Of a DNA stretch of 64,000 bases, positions 18,130 through 26,913 are shown piece by piece (position 1 is the stretch's first letter; the number at the start of each line of letters is the position of its first letter). The stretch comes from Azospirillum oleiclasticum (GTDB taxonomy: Bacteria; Pseudomonadota; Alphaproteobacteria; Azospirillales; Azospirillaceae), in contig NZ_JABFFR010000035.1 of assembly GCF_013423485.1 (NCBI RefSeq), forward strand, positions 1 to 64,000, given 5' to 3'. A model generated the notes under the pieces. That model searched no databases and was not told where the DNA came from. It saw only the letters and a list, made by a program, of their open reading frames with translations. The position numbers and the translations under genes are program-made.

Positions 18130-18489
18130 ATGCACAAGAACTGGCCGGCGATGACCGGTGAGCTGTCGGGCGCCATCCGCGAGCTGCGCGGCGGCGCGCC
18201 GGAGGTGATGAAGGCCTTTTCCGGCATGGCCCAGGCGGCGCTGAAGGCGAACGCGCTGGACACCAAGACCAAGGAGTTGGTCGCGCTGGCCATCGCCGTC
18301 GCCATCCGTTGCGACGGCTGCGTCGCGTTCCACGCGGAAGCCGCGGTGAAGCAGGGCGCCACCCGCGACGAGATCATGGAGACCATGGGCATGGCCGTGT
18401 ACATGGGCGCCGGTCCGTCCGTCATGTACGCCGCCCAGGCGGTCGAGGCGTTCGACCAGTTCACGGCGGGAAAAGCCGCCGCGGCGTGA
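18130..18489 (+). CDS. AhpD-like/carboxymuconolactone-decarboxylase-family protein
   Basis: A 119-residue all-helical protein. The core motif RCDGCVAFHAEAAVKQGA (about 61-78) has the CxxC and downstream His of AhpD-type thiol peroxidase adaptors. The ATG is used because GAGG lies upstream; a GTG three bases earlier is also open. With the SqrR-like repressor and the YgaP-like protein it suggests a redox or thiol-persulfide role. It ends four bases before the convergent methyltransferase gene. Confidence 0.85.
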   Translation: MHKNWPAMTGELSGAIRELRGGAPEVMKAFSGMAQAALKANALDTKTKELVALAIAVAIRCDGCVAFHAEAAVKQGATRDEIMETMGMAVYMGAGPSVMYAAQAVEAFDQFTAGKAAAA

Positions 18490-18493
18490 GCGG

Positions 18494-19186
18494 TCACGCC
18501 CGCGCCAGGATGTTCAACCGGGCCGGCTGGTCGAAGTGGAAGGCGCCGTCGCGCGCCTCGGCCAGCCGGTGGAACAGGTCGCGCAGAAGCGGCGCCTTCT
18601 CCGCCACCAGCGCCTTGCGGGCCGCGTCGATGCGGCCCATGCGGGCGGCGAAGGCCTCGAAACTCTCCATGCGCACGGGGTTGAGGTAGACGATCTCCGC
18701 CTGCTCGGTGAAGAGACCGGCCGCGCAGGCGTTGCGGACGGCGGCGAGGGCCGCGGCCCGGACCTCCACCTCGTCCTCCACCAGACGGGTGAGCTGGAAG
18801 AAGGCGCCGTCGGCGATCGGCTCGTTGACCAGCGCCAGCCCGCCCGGAACCAGCACGCGCCCGGCCTCCGCCAGGGCGGCGCCCATGTGCGGGACCGGCA
18901 CATGGTGCAGGCTGTTCATGAACACCACGAGGTCGGCACAGCCATCGGGCAGCGGCAGCGCCTGGCCGACGCCCTCCAGGTAGCGCTCGTCACCCGCCGG
19001 TTCGGCGGCCCGCGCGGCCGCCAGCATTTCCGCGCCGCACTCGACGCCGGTCACCCTGGCGCCGCGTTGCACGAGCGCGCGGACCAGCCCGCCCTCGCCG
19101 CAGCCCACATCGACGATCCGCTTCCCCGCCAGCTCGACGCGCTCGGCGATCAGGTCGAGGGCACGGCGGCGTACGGGTTCGGGCAT
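18494..19186 (-). CDS. class I SAM-dependent methyltransferase
   Basis: A 230-residue cytoplasmic methyltransferase. Motif I is VDVGCGEGG (about 26-34), the acidic residue ending strand 2 is in VTGVECG, and motif III is LVVFMNSLHHV. The C-terminal third is helical with no metal site. The overall pattern is that of UbiE/Ubie-like small-molecule methyltransferases; the acceptor is unknown. It overlaps the upstream hydrolase gene by 37 bases, so the two are in one unit. Confidence 0.85.
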   Translation of the reverse strand: MPEPVRRRALDLIAERVELAGKRIVDVGCGEGGLVRALVQRGARVTGVECGAEMLAAARAAEPAGDERYLEGVGQALPLPDGCADLVVFMNSLHHVPVPHMGAALAEAGRVLVPGGLALVNEPIADGAFFQLTRLVEDEVEVRAAALAAVRNACAAGLFTEQAEIVYLNPVRMESFEAFAARMGRIDAARKALVAEKAPLLRDLFHRLAEARDGAFHFDQPARLNILARA

Positions 19187-20064
19187 GGTGTATCTCCGGT
19201 CGGGGGATGGTGAATGGCAAGGAAATCGAGGACCGCGCGCGTCACCGCGTCCAGCCCGTCCAGCGTGTCATGCCCGACGCCGGGGATGACCGCGACGGTG
19301 GCGAGGCCGGGCGGAACGGCGGCGGCGATCGCGGCGGAATCCGCGGGTGGGGTGGTGGTGTCGGCGGCCCCGTGCAGCAGCAGGACGGGGCAGCGCAGCT
19401 CGGCGGCGGTGGTGGTGGGGGCGATGCGGTCGAAGCGGTGGCCGATGACCCGCTCCACATGGCGGCAGACCAGCCAGCCGAGCGGGCGGTAGGGAATGCC
19501 ACGCAGCTCCAGGAAGCGCCGGGTCACCGTCTCCGGATGGCGGAAGCTGGCGAGCGCCGCGACCGCCGGGGTGCGGCACAGACGGGCCGCGGCCAGGATC
19601 GCCGCCGCGGCTCCGACCGAATGGCCGAGCAGGGCGGTGCGGCCGGGCAGCGCCTCGGGCCGGCCCTCGACCCAACAATGGGCGTGGGCGAGGTCTTCCG
19701 CGAAAAGCGGCATGGAGGACACGCCGTCGCGGTCGCTGCGGCCGTGGTTCCGGGCGGCGACCAGCAGAACGCCGTAGCCGGCCCGGTGCAACGGCACGGC
19801 CAGCGGCAGCATGTCCCCGGCGTTGGCGCCCCAGCCGTGCATGACCACCACATGGGGCGCCGGGCCGTCACCGTGTGGTGGGATGTGCCAGCCGGCCAGC
19901 CGCCGCCCGCGCGCGGTCGGGATCAGCACCGTGCGGTGGGGCAGGGCGTGGTCGGCGGGCGACCCCGTCTCCGGCCGGTCGGGAATGCGGAACCCCCGGC
20001 GGACGGCGAGGTGGAAGGCTGCCGCCGCGAGCGCGGTCAGCACCGCGGCGGTCCAGAGTGTCAC
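19150..20064 (-). CDS. alpha/beta hydrolase with N-terminal membrane anchor
   Basis: A 304-residue hydrolase. A single hydrophobic helix (residues 1-20, VTLWTAAVLTALAAAAFHL) precedes the catalytic domain. The domain has HGWGANAGD (oxyanion loop), GHSVGAAAA (nucleophile Ser), HGAADTTTP (Asp) and GVGHDTLDG (His). The GTG start overlaps the stop of the upstream membrane-protein gene as GTGA, which supports it. Resembles YqkD-type esterases or dienelactone hydrolases anchored at the inner membrane. Confidence 0.82.
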   Translation of the reverse strand: MTLWTAAVLTALAAAAFHLAVRRGFRIPDRPETGSPADHALPHRTVLIPTARGRRLAGWHIPPHGDGPAPHVVVMHGWGANAGDMLPLAVPLHRAGYGVLLVAARNHGRSDRDGVSSMPLFAEDLAHAHCWVEGRPEALPGRTALLGHSVGAAAAILAAARLCRTPAVAALASFRHPETVTRRFLELRGIPYRPLGWLVCRHVERVIGHRFDRIAPTTTAAELRCPVLLLHGAADTTTPPADSAAIAAAVPPGLATVAVIPGVGHDTLDGLDAVTRAVLDFLAIHHPPTGDTPCPNPYAAVPST

Positions 20065-20429
20065 TGTGGCTCCGTCATGCCGTGCCCGCGATCCGGTGCG
20101 ACCAGCCCCTGGACGGCGTAGGCGAGGATGGTGGTCCCCACCAGCCCGGCGCCCCAGATGATGCCGACCAGCAGCCAGTCCACCGGCCCACCGGCGTCGG
20201 AAAAGCCGGACAGCGTCACCCACGCCATCAGCGCCAGGGCCGCGAAGCCGCCGAACACCCCGACGATCTCCGACCGCACCAGCCGCCGGCTGACCAGCCG
20301 GCCCTCCCGCGCCAGCACGGCGGCGAAGGCGACCAGCCCGCCCACCGCCAGCGCCAGGAGCATCCACATCAGCGGCCCCATCATCTCCTGGAACACCGCC
20401 ACGAACACCATCGGATCCAGATCCTTCAT
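20061..20429 (-). CDS. small membrane protein, possibly DUF5368
   Basis: A 122-residue protein with three or four membrane helices (about 10-35, 55-75, 85-108). The N terminus MKDLDPMVFVAVFQEM and the pattern of helices recall DUF5368 proteins, which accompany sulfide-oxidising flavoproteins in other alphaproteobacteria; that memory match is tentative. It follows the sulfide:quinone oxidoreductase gene by 11 bases. A membrane role beside quinone-linked sulfide oxidation is the simplest reading. Confidence 0.65.
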   Translation of the reverse strand: MKDLDPMVFVAVFQEMMGPLMWMLLALAVGGLVAFAAVLAREGRLVSRRLVRSEIVGVFGGFAALALMAWVTLSGFSDAGGPVDWLLVGIIWGAGLVGTTILAYAVQGLVAPDRGHGMTEPQ

Positions 20430-20440
20430 CGTCCCCTCCC

Positions 20441-21766
20441 TCAGGCGTTGCCGCGCAGCATGGCAAGATAGGTCGGCTTCAGCGCCATCGTCTTCATGAC
20501 CCAGGTGATCCACAGCTCCTCCAGCGGCGCGATCACGCCGGGGAAGGACGGAGTCAGATTGTCCTCGTAATCGAACTCCACCAGCATGGCGCGGCCGAGC
20601 TGGGTGATCAGCGGGCAGGAGGTGTAGCCGTTGTAGACGCTGGCCGCCTTGGTCCCGGCGATGTCGGCGACCAGATGGTCGACCGCCACCGGCACCTGCC
20701 ATTTGACGCTGGCCGCGGTCTTGCCCTTGGGCACGCCGGCCACGTCGCCGACACCGAAGACGTTGGGGAAACGCTTGTGGCGCAGGGTGGCCTTCTCCAC
20801 CTCCATCCAGCCGTCGGCGGCCCAGGCGCCGGTCTGCCAGCCGAGCGGGCTCTGGCGCACGGCGGCCGGGGCGCGCATCGGCGGGACCACGTTGATGAAG
20901 TCGTACTTCATCTCCACGGTGCCGCCCGGCGTCTTGTAGGTGGCGGTCTTGCGGCCGGGGTCGATGCCGGTGATCACGTGTTCGTAGGCGACCTTCACCC
21001 CGCGGTCGCGGAACAGCATGCGCACCTTCTCCGACACGATCGGCACGCTGAACAGGCCCTTGTTCTGGGCGCAGTAGATCAGCTCCGACTTCCCGCGGTT
21101 GCCGTGGCGGCGCAGGTAGTCGTCGGTGATGAAGGTGTATTTCAGCGGCGCCCCGGCGCACTTCATCTCCGTGGCCGGCCGGCCGAACAGTCCGACACCG
21201 CCGGTCTCGGCGAAGCGGGCCATCTCCTTCCAGGTGGCGACGGCGGCATCCGGGCCGGCGTAGACGCTGCCCAGCCCGTCCTTGCCGATGAGCGCCGTGT
21301 CCATCCCCTCGATCGCCGCATAGTCGAGATGCAGCCCGGTCGCGACGATCAGGAAGTCGTAGGCGATGCGGCGGCCGGTGTCGGTGACGACCGCATTCCC
21401 GGCCGGGTCGAATTCCGCCACCTGCTCCTCGATCAGGTCGATGCCGCGGGGCAGATACTGGGTGGTGGTGGAGACCACATAGTCCCGCGGCTTCAGCCCG
21501 GCGGCGACCAGCGTGAAGCCGGGCTGGTAGTAATGGTCCTTCCGGCGGTCGATCACCGTGATGGACGCCCCGTCCAGCCGCTCGACCAACCGCGACGCGG
21601 CGGCCAGTCCGGCGGCACCGCCGCCGGCGATGACGATGCGGGCCTTGCTGGCGACCTTCGGCGGAGCGGGGGCGGCGACGGCGGGCGAGGCGGCGAGCAG
21701 CGCCGCCCCCGCTCCGGACAGTTTGAACAGAGTGCGGCGGCTGAGAGGCCCGGTGATCCCGGTCAT
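20441..21766 (-). CDS. sqr: sulfide:quinone oxidoreductase, Tat-exported
   Basis: A 441-residue FAD enzyme oxidising sulfide and passing electrons to quinone. A twin-arginine signal (PLSRRTLFKLSG, residues 7-18) predicts periplasmic location. The FAD motif IAGGGAAG is at 47-54. The redox cysteines lie in KCAGAPLKY (Cys203) and YTSCPLI (Cys384); both blocks, and RFPNVFGVGDV before the second, match type II SQR, the mitochondrial SQOR branch. AGGAGGAAACGC before the ATG is a strong ribosome site. First gene of a four-gene unit. An A/T-rich promoter island lies upstream. The neighbouring SqrR-like repressor probably controls it. Confidence 0.88.
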   Translation of the reverse strand: MTGITGPLSRRTLFKLSGAGAALLAASPAVAAPAPPKVASKARIVIAGGGAAGLAAASRLVERLDGASITVIDRRKDHYYQPGFTLVAAGLKPRDYVVSTTTQYLPRGIDLIEEQVAEFDPAGNAVVTDTGRRIAYDFLIVATGLHLDYAAIEGMDTALIGKDGLGSVYAGPDAAVATWKEMARFAETGGVGLFGRPATEMKCAGAPLKYTFITDDYLRRHGNRGKSELIYCAQNKGLFSVPIVSEKVRMLFRDRGVKVAYEHVITGIDPGRKTATYKTPGGTVEMKYDFINVVPPMRAPAAVRQSPLGWQTGAWAADGWMEVEKATLRHKRFPNVFGVGDVAGVPKGKTAASVKWQVPVAVDHLVADIAGTKAASVYNGYTSCPLITQLGRAMLVEFDYEDNLTPSFPGVIAPLEELWITWVMKTMALKPTYLAMLRGNA

Positions 21767-21910
21767 GCGTTTCCTCCTGGCGTCGTGATGACGTCCGGCC
21801 GGGATCACGGTGATGCCCCGGCTCGTTTATGAGGAAAATCTTATATAATAGACTTGCCGGGGTCCAGCCCGCCGCGGCACCTGCGGCAGAACGGCACAGG
21901 GACGTGGCGA
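21767..21910 (-). promoter_or_regulatory. promoter region of the sulfide:quinone oxidoreductase operon
   Basis: The gap contains an A/T-rich core at about 21826-21850 (TTATGAGGAAAATCTTATAT), rare in this sequence, followed by TATAAT-like bases. A repressor site of the ArsR neighbour would be expected here, but no palindrome shared with 17508-17566 could be confirmed by eye. Confidence 0.45.
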
Positions 21911-23233
21911 TTACCGGCCCGGCGGACGCCCCGCCCCGCACCAGGTGGCGATGATGCCGGCGGTCGCAGTCACGCAGCGGAGGTAGTCGTCCACATCCAC
22001 CCACTCGTCATGGCCGCCGGTCTGGGTGAGGTCGCCGCAGAGGGGGCCGAGGCCGACGGTGGGAATTCCCTTCTGCACCATCGGGTTGCGGATGTCGCTG
22101 GAGGTGTGCATGGGGTTGACGTGCGGGGGCCGGCCGGTCACCGCCTGCATCACTCCCGACACCGTGCGCCAGAGCGCGTGGTCTTCCGGCACCTCGGCGC
22201 CGGTGACGCCGGCGTCCCAGTGGATCACCGGCGGGTGTTCCGCCAGCCAGGGGTCGCCGGCCGCGGCCTCGGCGACCGCGGCGGCAATGGCCGCCTGCAC
22301 GTCGGCCAGCCGTTCCGGCGGCGGGAAGGAGACGGCACCGCCCAGCACGCAGCGGTCGGCGACGCGGGACAGCCGCTCTGGTTCGCCGCAGGCCATGTGC
22401 GTGACCATCAGGTTGGTGGAGCGCCCGACCGCGGCCTGCAGCCGCGGGTGCCGCACCGAGAGGCCCCGCCGCTCGTCGAGGTCGCGCAGCGCCTTCCACA
22501 CCAGCATCGCCTTGTCCACCGGGTTGACGGCCCGGTGGGCGAAGCCGGTCTGGTGCGGCTCCGTCGTGGCGGGCGGGCGGCCAACCACGGTGATGCGGAA
22601 ATCGAGCTGGCCAGCGGCGAAGGCCTTCACCTCGGACAGACCGGCACCGGATTCGGCGGGATGCAGGTAGAGTGCGGCGTCGGCGGTCAGGCCGCCGTGC
22701 AGCAGGGCGGACACGCCGCGGGCGTGGCGCTTGCTGGGCGTGCTGGCGATGATCACGTCGCCGGCCGGCTGGATGCCGGCCTCCAGCAGCAGCCGCAGCC
22801 CTTCCACCATGGCGGCGACCCCGGCAAGGTCGTCGGCGACGCCCCAGCCGTACAGGCGGCCGCCTTCCATCACCCCGATGAAGGGATCGCGCTCCCAGCG
22901 CTGCGTGTCGGCCGGCGGCTCGCCGTCGGGGTGGGCGAAGAGGACGAGGCTGCGTCCGCCGGCCCCGCTTCCCGGCAGCCGCCCGACGACGCTGACCCGC
23001 TCGCCCGCGTCGATGGCGTGGTCGGAGGCGAACTCCTCCACCATCGGCACGTCGGCGGGGCGGTAGCGCACGCTCTCCACGGTGCAGCCGAGCGCCCGCA
23101 ACTCCGCCGCCACGCGTTCCTGCACCGCCGTTTCGCCCAGGGCGGTCGCGGCGATCAGGCCGCGCAGCAGGCCGATGGCGCCATCCCGGGTCTCGTCACC
23201 GCGGGCCAGGATCCGCCGCATCGTCACGTCCAT
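21911..23233 (-). CDS. M20-family metallohydrolase homologue lacking the Glu-Glu pair
   Basis: A 440-residue ArgE/DapE-like protein. Present: the HPD metal motif (His101, Asp103), the bridging Asp in GVADDLAG (134), the lid-domain His in FAHRAVNP and the late GGHDEW. Absent: the Glu-Glu pair (general base plus metal ligand), where the protein reads TPSKRHARG (165-173). Either the chemistry is altered or it is a pseudo-enzyme. Last gene of catabolic locus 1, 28 bases after the ABC ATPase. Canonical members hydrolyse N-acyl amino acids; that activity should not be assumed here. Confidence 0.82.
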   Translation of the reverse strand: MDVTMRRILARGDETRDGAIGLLRGLIAATALGETAVQERVAAELRALGCTVESVRYRPADVPMVEEFASDHAIDAGERVSVVGRLPGSGAGGRSLVLFAHPDGEPPADTQRWERDPFIGVMEGGRLYGWGVADDLAGVAAMVEGLRLLLEAGIQPAGDVIIASTPSKRHARGVSALLHGGLTADAALYLHPAESGAGLSEVKAFAAGQLDFRITVVGRPPATTEPHQTGFAHRAVNPVDKAMLVWKALRDLDERRGLSVRHPRLQAAVGRSTNLMVTHMACGEPERLSRVADRCVLGGAVSFPPPERLADVQAAIAAAVAEAAAGDPWLAEHPPVIHWDAGVTGAEVPEDHALWRTVSGVMQAVTGRPPHVNPMHTSSDIRNPMVQKGIPTVGLGPLCGDLTQTGGHDEWVDVDDYLRCVTATAGIIATWCGAGRPPGR

Positions 23234-23261
23234 GGCCGTTCTCCCCCCGGTCGGGCCGGTG

Positions 23262-23990
23262 TCAGTGGTGCAGGATCTTGCTGAGGAACTGTTCGGCGCG
23301 CGGGCTGCGCTCGTTGCCGAAAAACTGTTCCGGCGGGCGGTCGTCTACGATTTCGCCACGGTCGATGAAGATGACGCGGCTGGCGACCTGCCGGGCGAAG
23401 CCCATCTCGTGGGTCACGCACATCATGGTCATGCCCTCGCGCGCCAGCGTGACCATCACGTCCAGCACCTCCGACACCATCTCGGGGTCGAGCGCCGAGG
23501 TCGGCTCGTCGAACAGCATGGCGATCGGGTCCATCGCCAGCGCCCGCGCGATGGCGACGCGCTGCTGCTGCCCGCCGGAAAGCTGGAGCGGGTACTTCTT
23601 CGCGTGCGCCGAAAGCCCGACCCGCTCCAGAAGCTGCTCCGCCTTTTTGACCGCGGCGTCGCGCTTGCGGCCGAGAACCTTCTCCTGGGCGATGGTCAGG
23701 TTGTCGAGGATCGACAGGTGCGGGAACAGCTCGAAATTCTGGAACACCATGCCGACGCGGGCGCGCAGCTCCGGCAGGTCGGTCCTGGGGTCACCGACCG
23801 AGGTGCCGTCCACCGTGATGCTGCCCTGCTGGAACTCCTCCAGCGCGTTGACGCATTTGATCAGCGTCGATTTGCCGGAGCCGGAGGGACCGCAGATCAC
23901 CACCACCTCCCCCTTGGCGACGGAGGTGGTGCAGTCCTTGAGCACCTGGAAGTTCCCGTACCACTTGCTGACGTTGACGATCTCGATCAT
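23262..23990 (-). CDS. ABC transporter ATPase, polar amino acid type (GlnQ-like)
   Basis: A 242-residue ATPase with Walker A GPSGSGKST, Q loop VFQNFELFPHL, signature LSGGQQQR, Walker B MLFDEPTSALDP and switch VTHEMG. It powers the importer whose permease (29024) and binding protein (29755) lie upstream in the same operon. Its ATG overlaps the stop of the fused dehydrogenase gene by four bases, unusual coupling of an importer ATPase to the catabolic enzyme. Confidence 0.93.
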   Translation of the reverse strand: MIEIVNVSKWYGNFQVLKDCTTSVAKGEVVVICGPSGSGKSTLIKCVNALEEFQQGSITVDGTSVGDPRTDLPELRARVGMVFQNFELFPHLSILDNLTIAQEKVLGRKRDAAVKKAEQLLERVGLSAHAKKYPLQLSGGQQQRVAIARALAMDPIAMLFDEPTSALDPEMVSEVLDVMVTLAREGMTMMCVTHEMGFARQVASRVIFIDRGEIVDDRPPEQFFGNERSPRAEQFLSKILHH

Positions 23991-26902
23991 GGGCGGGTGG
24001 CCTCCGGTGCGGTCTTGAAGCGCGCGATGGAAAAGGGGGCGAGGTCGCGGCCGGCCTCGCCGTGCCGGATCAGGTCGGCGGTGATCCGCCCGACGATGGG
24101 GCCCAGCGTGTAGCCGTTGGACGTGACCGCGTTGAAGAAGCCGGGCACGGCCGGATGCTCGCCCAGGATGGGCGCGCCGTCGATGTTGATGTTCATGGCG
24201 GCCCAGGTCCGCAGCACCGTCAGCTTGCGCAGCGCCGGCACCACATGCTGCGCCACCCACAGGTTGCCCTCGATGCTGGCGCGCAGCGGGCGGGGGTGGT
24301 GGTGCACGGGGTCGAGCCCGGCGGTCCAGGCTCCGCCGATGATCAGGTTGCCGTTGGCCGCCTGCTTCAGGGTCAGATGGCGGTCGGCGTGGGCGACGAG
24401 GCACGTCACCAGCGGCTCCACCGCCTCCGTCACCACCATCTGGAGCGGCGCCCCGAAGACCGGCACCTCCACCCCCAGCATGCGCCCCACCCGCGACGCG
24501 AAGCCGCCGGCGGCGTTCACCACCCGGCCCGCGCGGATCACGCCGCGCTGGGTGTGCACGGCGAAGCCGGCTGCGTCGCGCTCGATGGCGGTCACGTCGG
24601 TCAGCGGGAAGACCCTCGCCCCCGCCGCCTTCGCGGCGTCCAGCACCGCCTGGGTGGCGACCAGCGGGTTGATCTTGCCCTCCTGCGGGCAATAGGCGGC
24701 GCCGACGAAGCGCTCGTCCAGCGCCGGCTCCAAAGCCCGCAGCTCGGCGGCACCGATCACGTGGCACTCGATGCCCTGCGCCCGCTCCACCCGCGTCTTG
24801 TCGCCGAGCCAGGCGAGCGCCCGCTCGTCCTCCGCCACCATCAGGCCGCCGGTGAGCTTGATCTCCAGGTCGCGGCCGGTCTCGCGTTCGAGCGCCATCC
24901 ACAGGTCGATGGACTCGCGCTGGAGGGGCAGGGTGCGGGCAGCGGCCCCGCCGTCCCCCTCCGCCTTGGCGCCATGGTCGAAGGACAGGAGCTGGCCGTG
25001 CAGGCTGCCGGCGTTGCCGCCGGACGCGCGACCGTTGGGGTGGCCGCGGTCGAGCACCACCACCTCCACCCCGGCGCGCGCCAGGAACAGCGCGGTGGAG
25101 AGCCCGGCGATGCCGGCCCCAACGACGACGACCGGCGCCTCCGCGATGCCGAGCGGTGCCGTGTCGGCCAGCGGCGGGAAGGGCGGCAGCAGGGCGCGCT
25201 TGTGGCCGCCCCATTCCGGCTTCTCCACCGCCAGTGCCGCCACCGGCACCGGGCGCAGCGGCACCTGCGGCGTGGGAAAATCGGCTTCCACGGCCGGGCG
25301 GCCGACCAGCGTCGCCAGACGCGGCATGCAGTAGCGGCCCTGACAGCGGCCCATGCCGGCGCGGGTCAGGCGCTTCAGGGTGGGAAGGTCGGCCACCCCC
25401 TCCGCGGCGATGGTCCGCCGCAGGACACCCAGCGCCACGCCTTCGCAGCGGCAGACGGGGGTGTCGTCGTCGGCCCGCGACAGGCCGGGGTCGTCGGCCG
25501 CGAACACCCGCCACAGGATCGCCTGGAACCGGCGGTGGCGGGCCAGCAGGCGGCGTGCCTCGGCATCCTCCGGCACGGAGTGGCCGAGGCGTCGGGCCGC
25601 CTCCGCCCCCGCCAGCCGGCCCTGCGCCATGGCGATGTGGGCGCCGCCGAAGCCGCCGGCCTCGCCGACCACGAACACATCCGGCTGCGAGGTGCCGCCG
25701 GCGTCGTCGCGCACCGCCTCCAGCCGGGCCGTGGCCCCGTCGCCGCGCACCCGGTGCTCGCAGCCGAGCAGCCGGGCGATCTCGTTGACCGGGGAGAAGC
25801 CCTCGCCGACGCACACCGCGTGGATCGCGAACCGCCGTTCCGCGCCGGCGGGGCCGGTGAGCACCGCGTCGGTCGCCCGGTCGGTGCCGTCCACCCGCGC
25901 CAGACGGTGACCCCACAGCACCGGCACGCACTTGGCGGCCAACACCGCGAGCTGGCGCAGACCGGCGGCGGCCAGAGCCGGCTCCGCCGCCATCATGGCG
26001 GCCCCGGTGGCGGCGCGCGTCCAGGGGGCGGGTGCGGCCTCCGCCACCGCGACGACCTCGGCGCCCGCGCGCAGCAGCTCCACCGCCACCTGCAGGTTCA
26101 GCGGCCCGTTGCCGGCAACCAGCACCCGTTGCCCCGGTGTCACGCCGTAGCTGCGCAGCAGAGTCTGCGCGGCCCCGGTGGTCATCACGCCGGGCAGCGT
26201 CCAGCCGGGGAAGACGCCCGGCTGCTCGTAGGCGCCGGTCGCCACGATCAGGGTGCGCGGGCGGATGTAGCCGGCGACGCCCTGGCGGTAGACGCCGACG
26301 ACCAGACCCGCCTCCTCCCGGAAGGCGCCCCAGACCAGCGTGTCGTCGCGCAGCGCGATGCCGGCGCCGCGGGCCTCGGCGATCAGCTTGGCACCTTGAA
26401 GGGCCTGTCCGTCGGCGGTGAGGCCCTCGGTCGCCGGCTGCTTGTAATACTGGCCGCCGGGGGCCGGCCGCTCGTCGGTGACCAGCACCGTCAGCCCGGC
26501 CCGGCGGGCGGCCAGGGCCGCGGCCAGACCGCCGGGACCGGCCCCGACCACCAGCAGATCGACCGCCTCCTCCGCCAGCGGCGCGGCGGGCAGGGGCGCC
26601 AGATCGGTCCCGCCGGTACGCACGTCCGGCCGGCCGGCCTGCGGCCCGATCCGCATGCCGTCGGCCGCCTTGGTCATGCAGGCGCGCACCCCGGCGCGGC
26701 CGTCCACGGTGACGAGGCAGTCGTGGCAGACGCCCATTCCGCAAAAGACGCCGCGCGGCTCCCCCGTGCGCGCCCGGCCCTGCGCCAGCAGGCCGTTGGC
26801 GACGAGGGCCGCGGCGATGGTCTCGCCCTTGCGGGCGGTGACGGGGCTCCCGTCGAATTGCAGGGTGACGGTGTCGCCGCCGGTGGCGGTGCCGTGACGC
26901 AT
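23987..26902 (-). CDS. fused three-subunit FAD/Fe-S amino-acid dehydrogenase (HcnA-HcnB-HcnC-like)
   Basis: A single 971-residue protein joining subunits that are normally separate. Residues about 10-95 form a [2Fe-2S] ferredoxin-like domain (Cys54, 59, 62, 75). Residues 112-560 form an FAD/NAD-type oxidoreductase (GAGPGG at 120-125) with a BFD-like Fe-S site (CRC at 484-486, CQGRYC at 520-525). Residues 588-971 form a D-amino-acid-oxidase-like FAD domain (VVVVGAGIAGLS). Homologous enzymes oxidise glycine, D-hydroxyproline or opines and feed electrons to the respiratory chain. The neighbouring amino-acid ABC genes, lyase and M20 genes imply an imported imino or amino acid. The same enzyme occurs split at 53661-56505. 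Start chosen at the first ATG after the preceding gene. Confidence 0.9.
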   Translation of the reverse strand: MRHGTATGGDTVTLQFDGSPVTARKGETIAAALVANGLLAQGRARTGEPRGVFCGMGVCHDCLVTVDGRAGVRACMTKAADGMRIGPQAGRPDVRTGGTDLAPLPAAPLAEEAVDLLVVGAGPGGLAAALAARRAGLTVLVTDERPAPGGQYYKQPATEGLTADGQALQGAKLIAEARGAGIALRDDTLVWGAFREEAGLVVGVYRQGVAGYIRPRTLIVATGAYEQPGVFPGWTLPGVMTTGAAQTLLRSYGVTPGQRVLVAGNGPLNLQVAVELLRAGAEVVAVAEAAPAPWTRAATGAAMMAAEPALAAAGLRQLAVLAAKCVPVLWGHRLARVDGTDRATDAVLTGPAGAERRFAIHAVCVGEGFSPVNEIARLLGCEHRVRGDGATARLEAVRDDAGGTSQPDVFVVGEAGGFGGAHIAMAQGRLAGAEAARRLGHSVPEDAEARRLLARHRRFQAILWRVFAADDPGLSRADDDTPVCRCEGVALGVLRRTIAAEGVADLPTLKRLTRAGMGRCQGRYCMPRLATLVGRPAVEADFPTPQVPLRPVPVAALAVEKPEWGGHKRALLPPFPPLADTAPLGIAEAPVVVVGAGIAGLSTALFLARAGVEVVVLDRGHPNGRASGGNAGSLHGQLLSFDHGAKAEGDGGAAARTLPLQRESIDLWMALERETGRDLEIKLTGGLMVAEDERALAWLGDKTRVERAQGIECHVIGAAELRALEPALDERFVGAAYCPQEGKINPLVATQAVLDAAKAAGARVFPLTDVTAIERDAAGFAVHTQRGVIRAGRVVNAAGGFASRVGRMLGVEVPVFGAPLQMVVTEAVEPLVTCLVAHADRHLTLKQAANGNLIIGGAWTAGLDPVHHHPRPLRASIEGNLWVAQHVVPALRKLTVLRTWAAMNINIDGAPILGEHPAVPGFFNAVTSNGYTLGPIVGRITADLIRHGEAGRDLAPFSIARFKTAPEATRP

Positions 26903-26913
26903 GGCGGTCCCCG

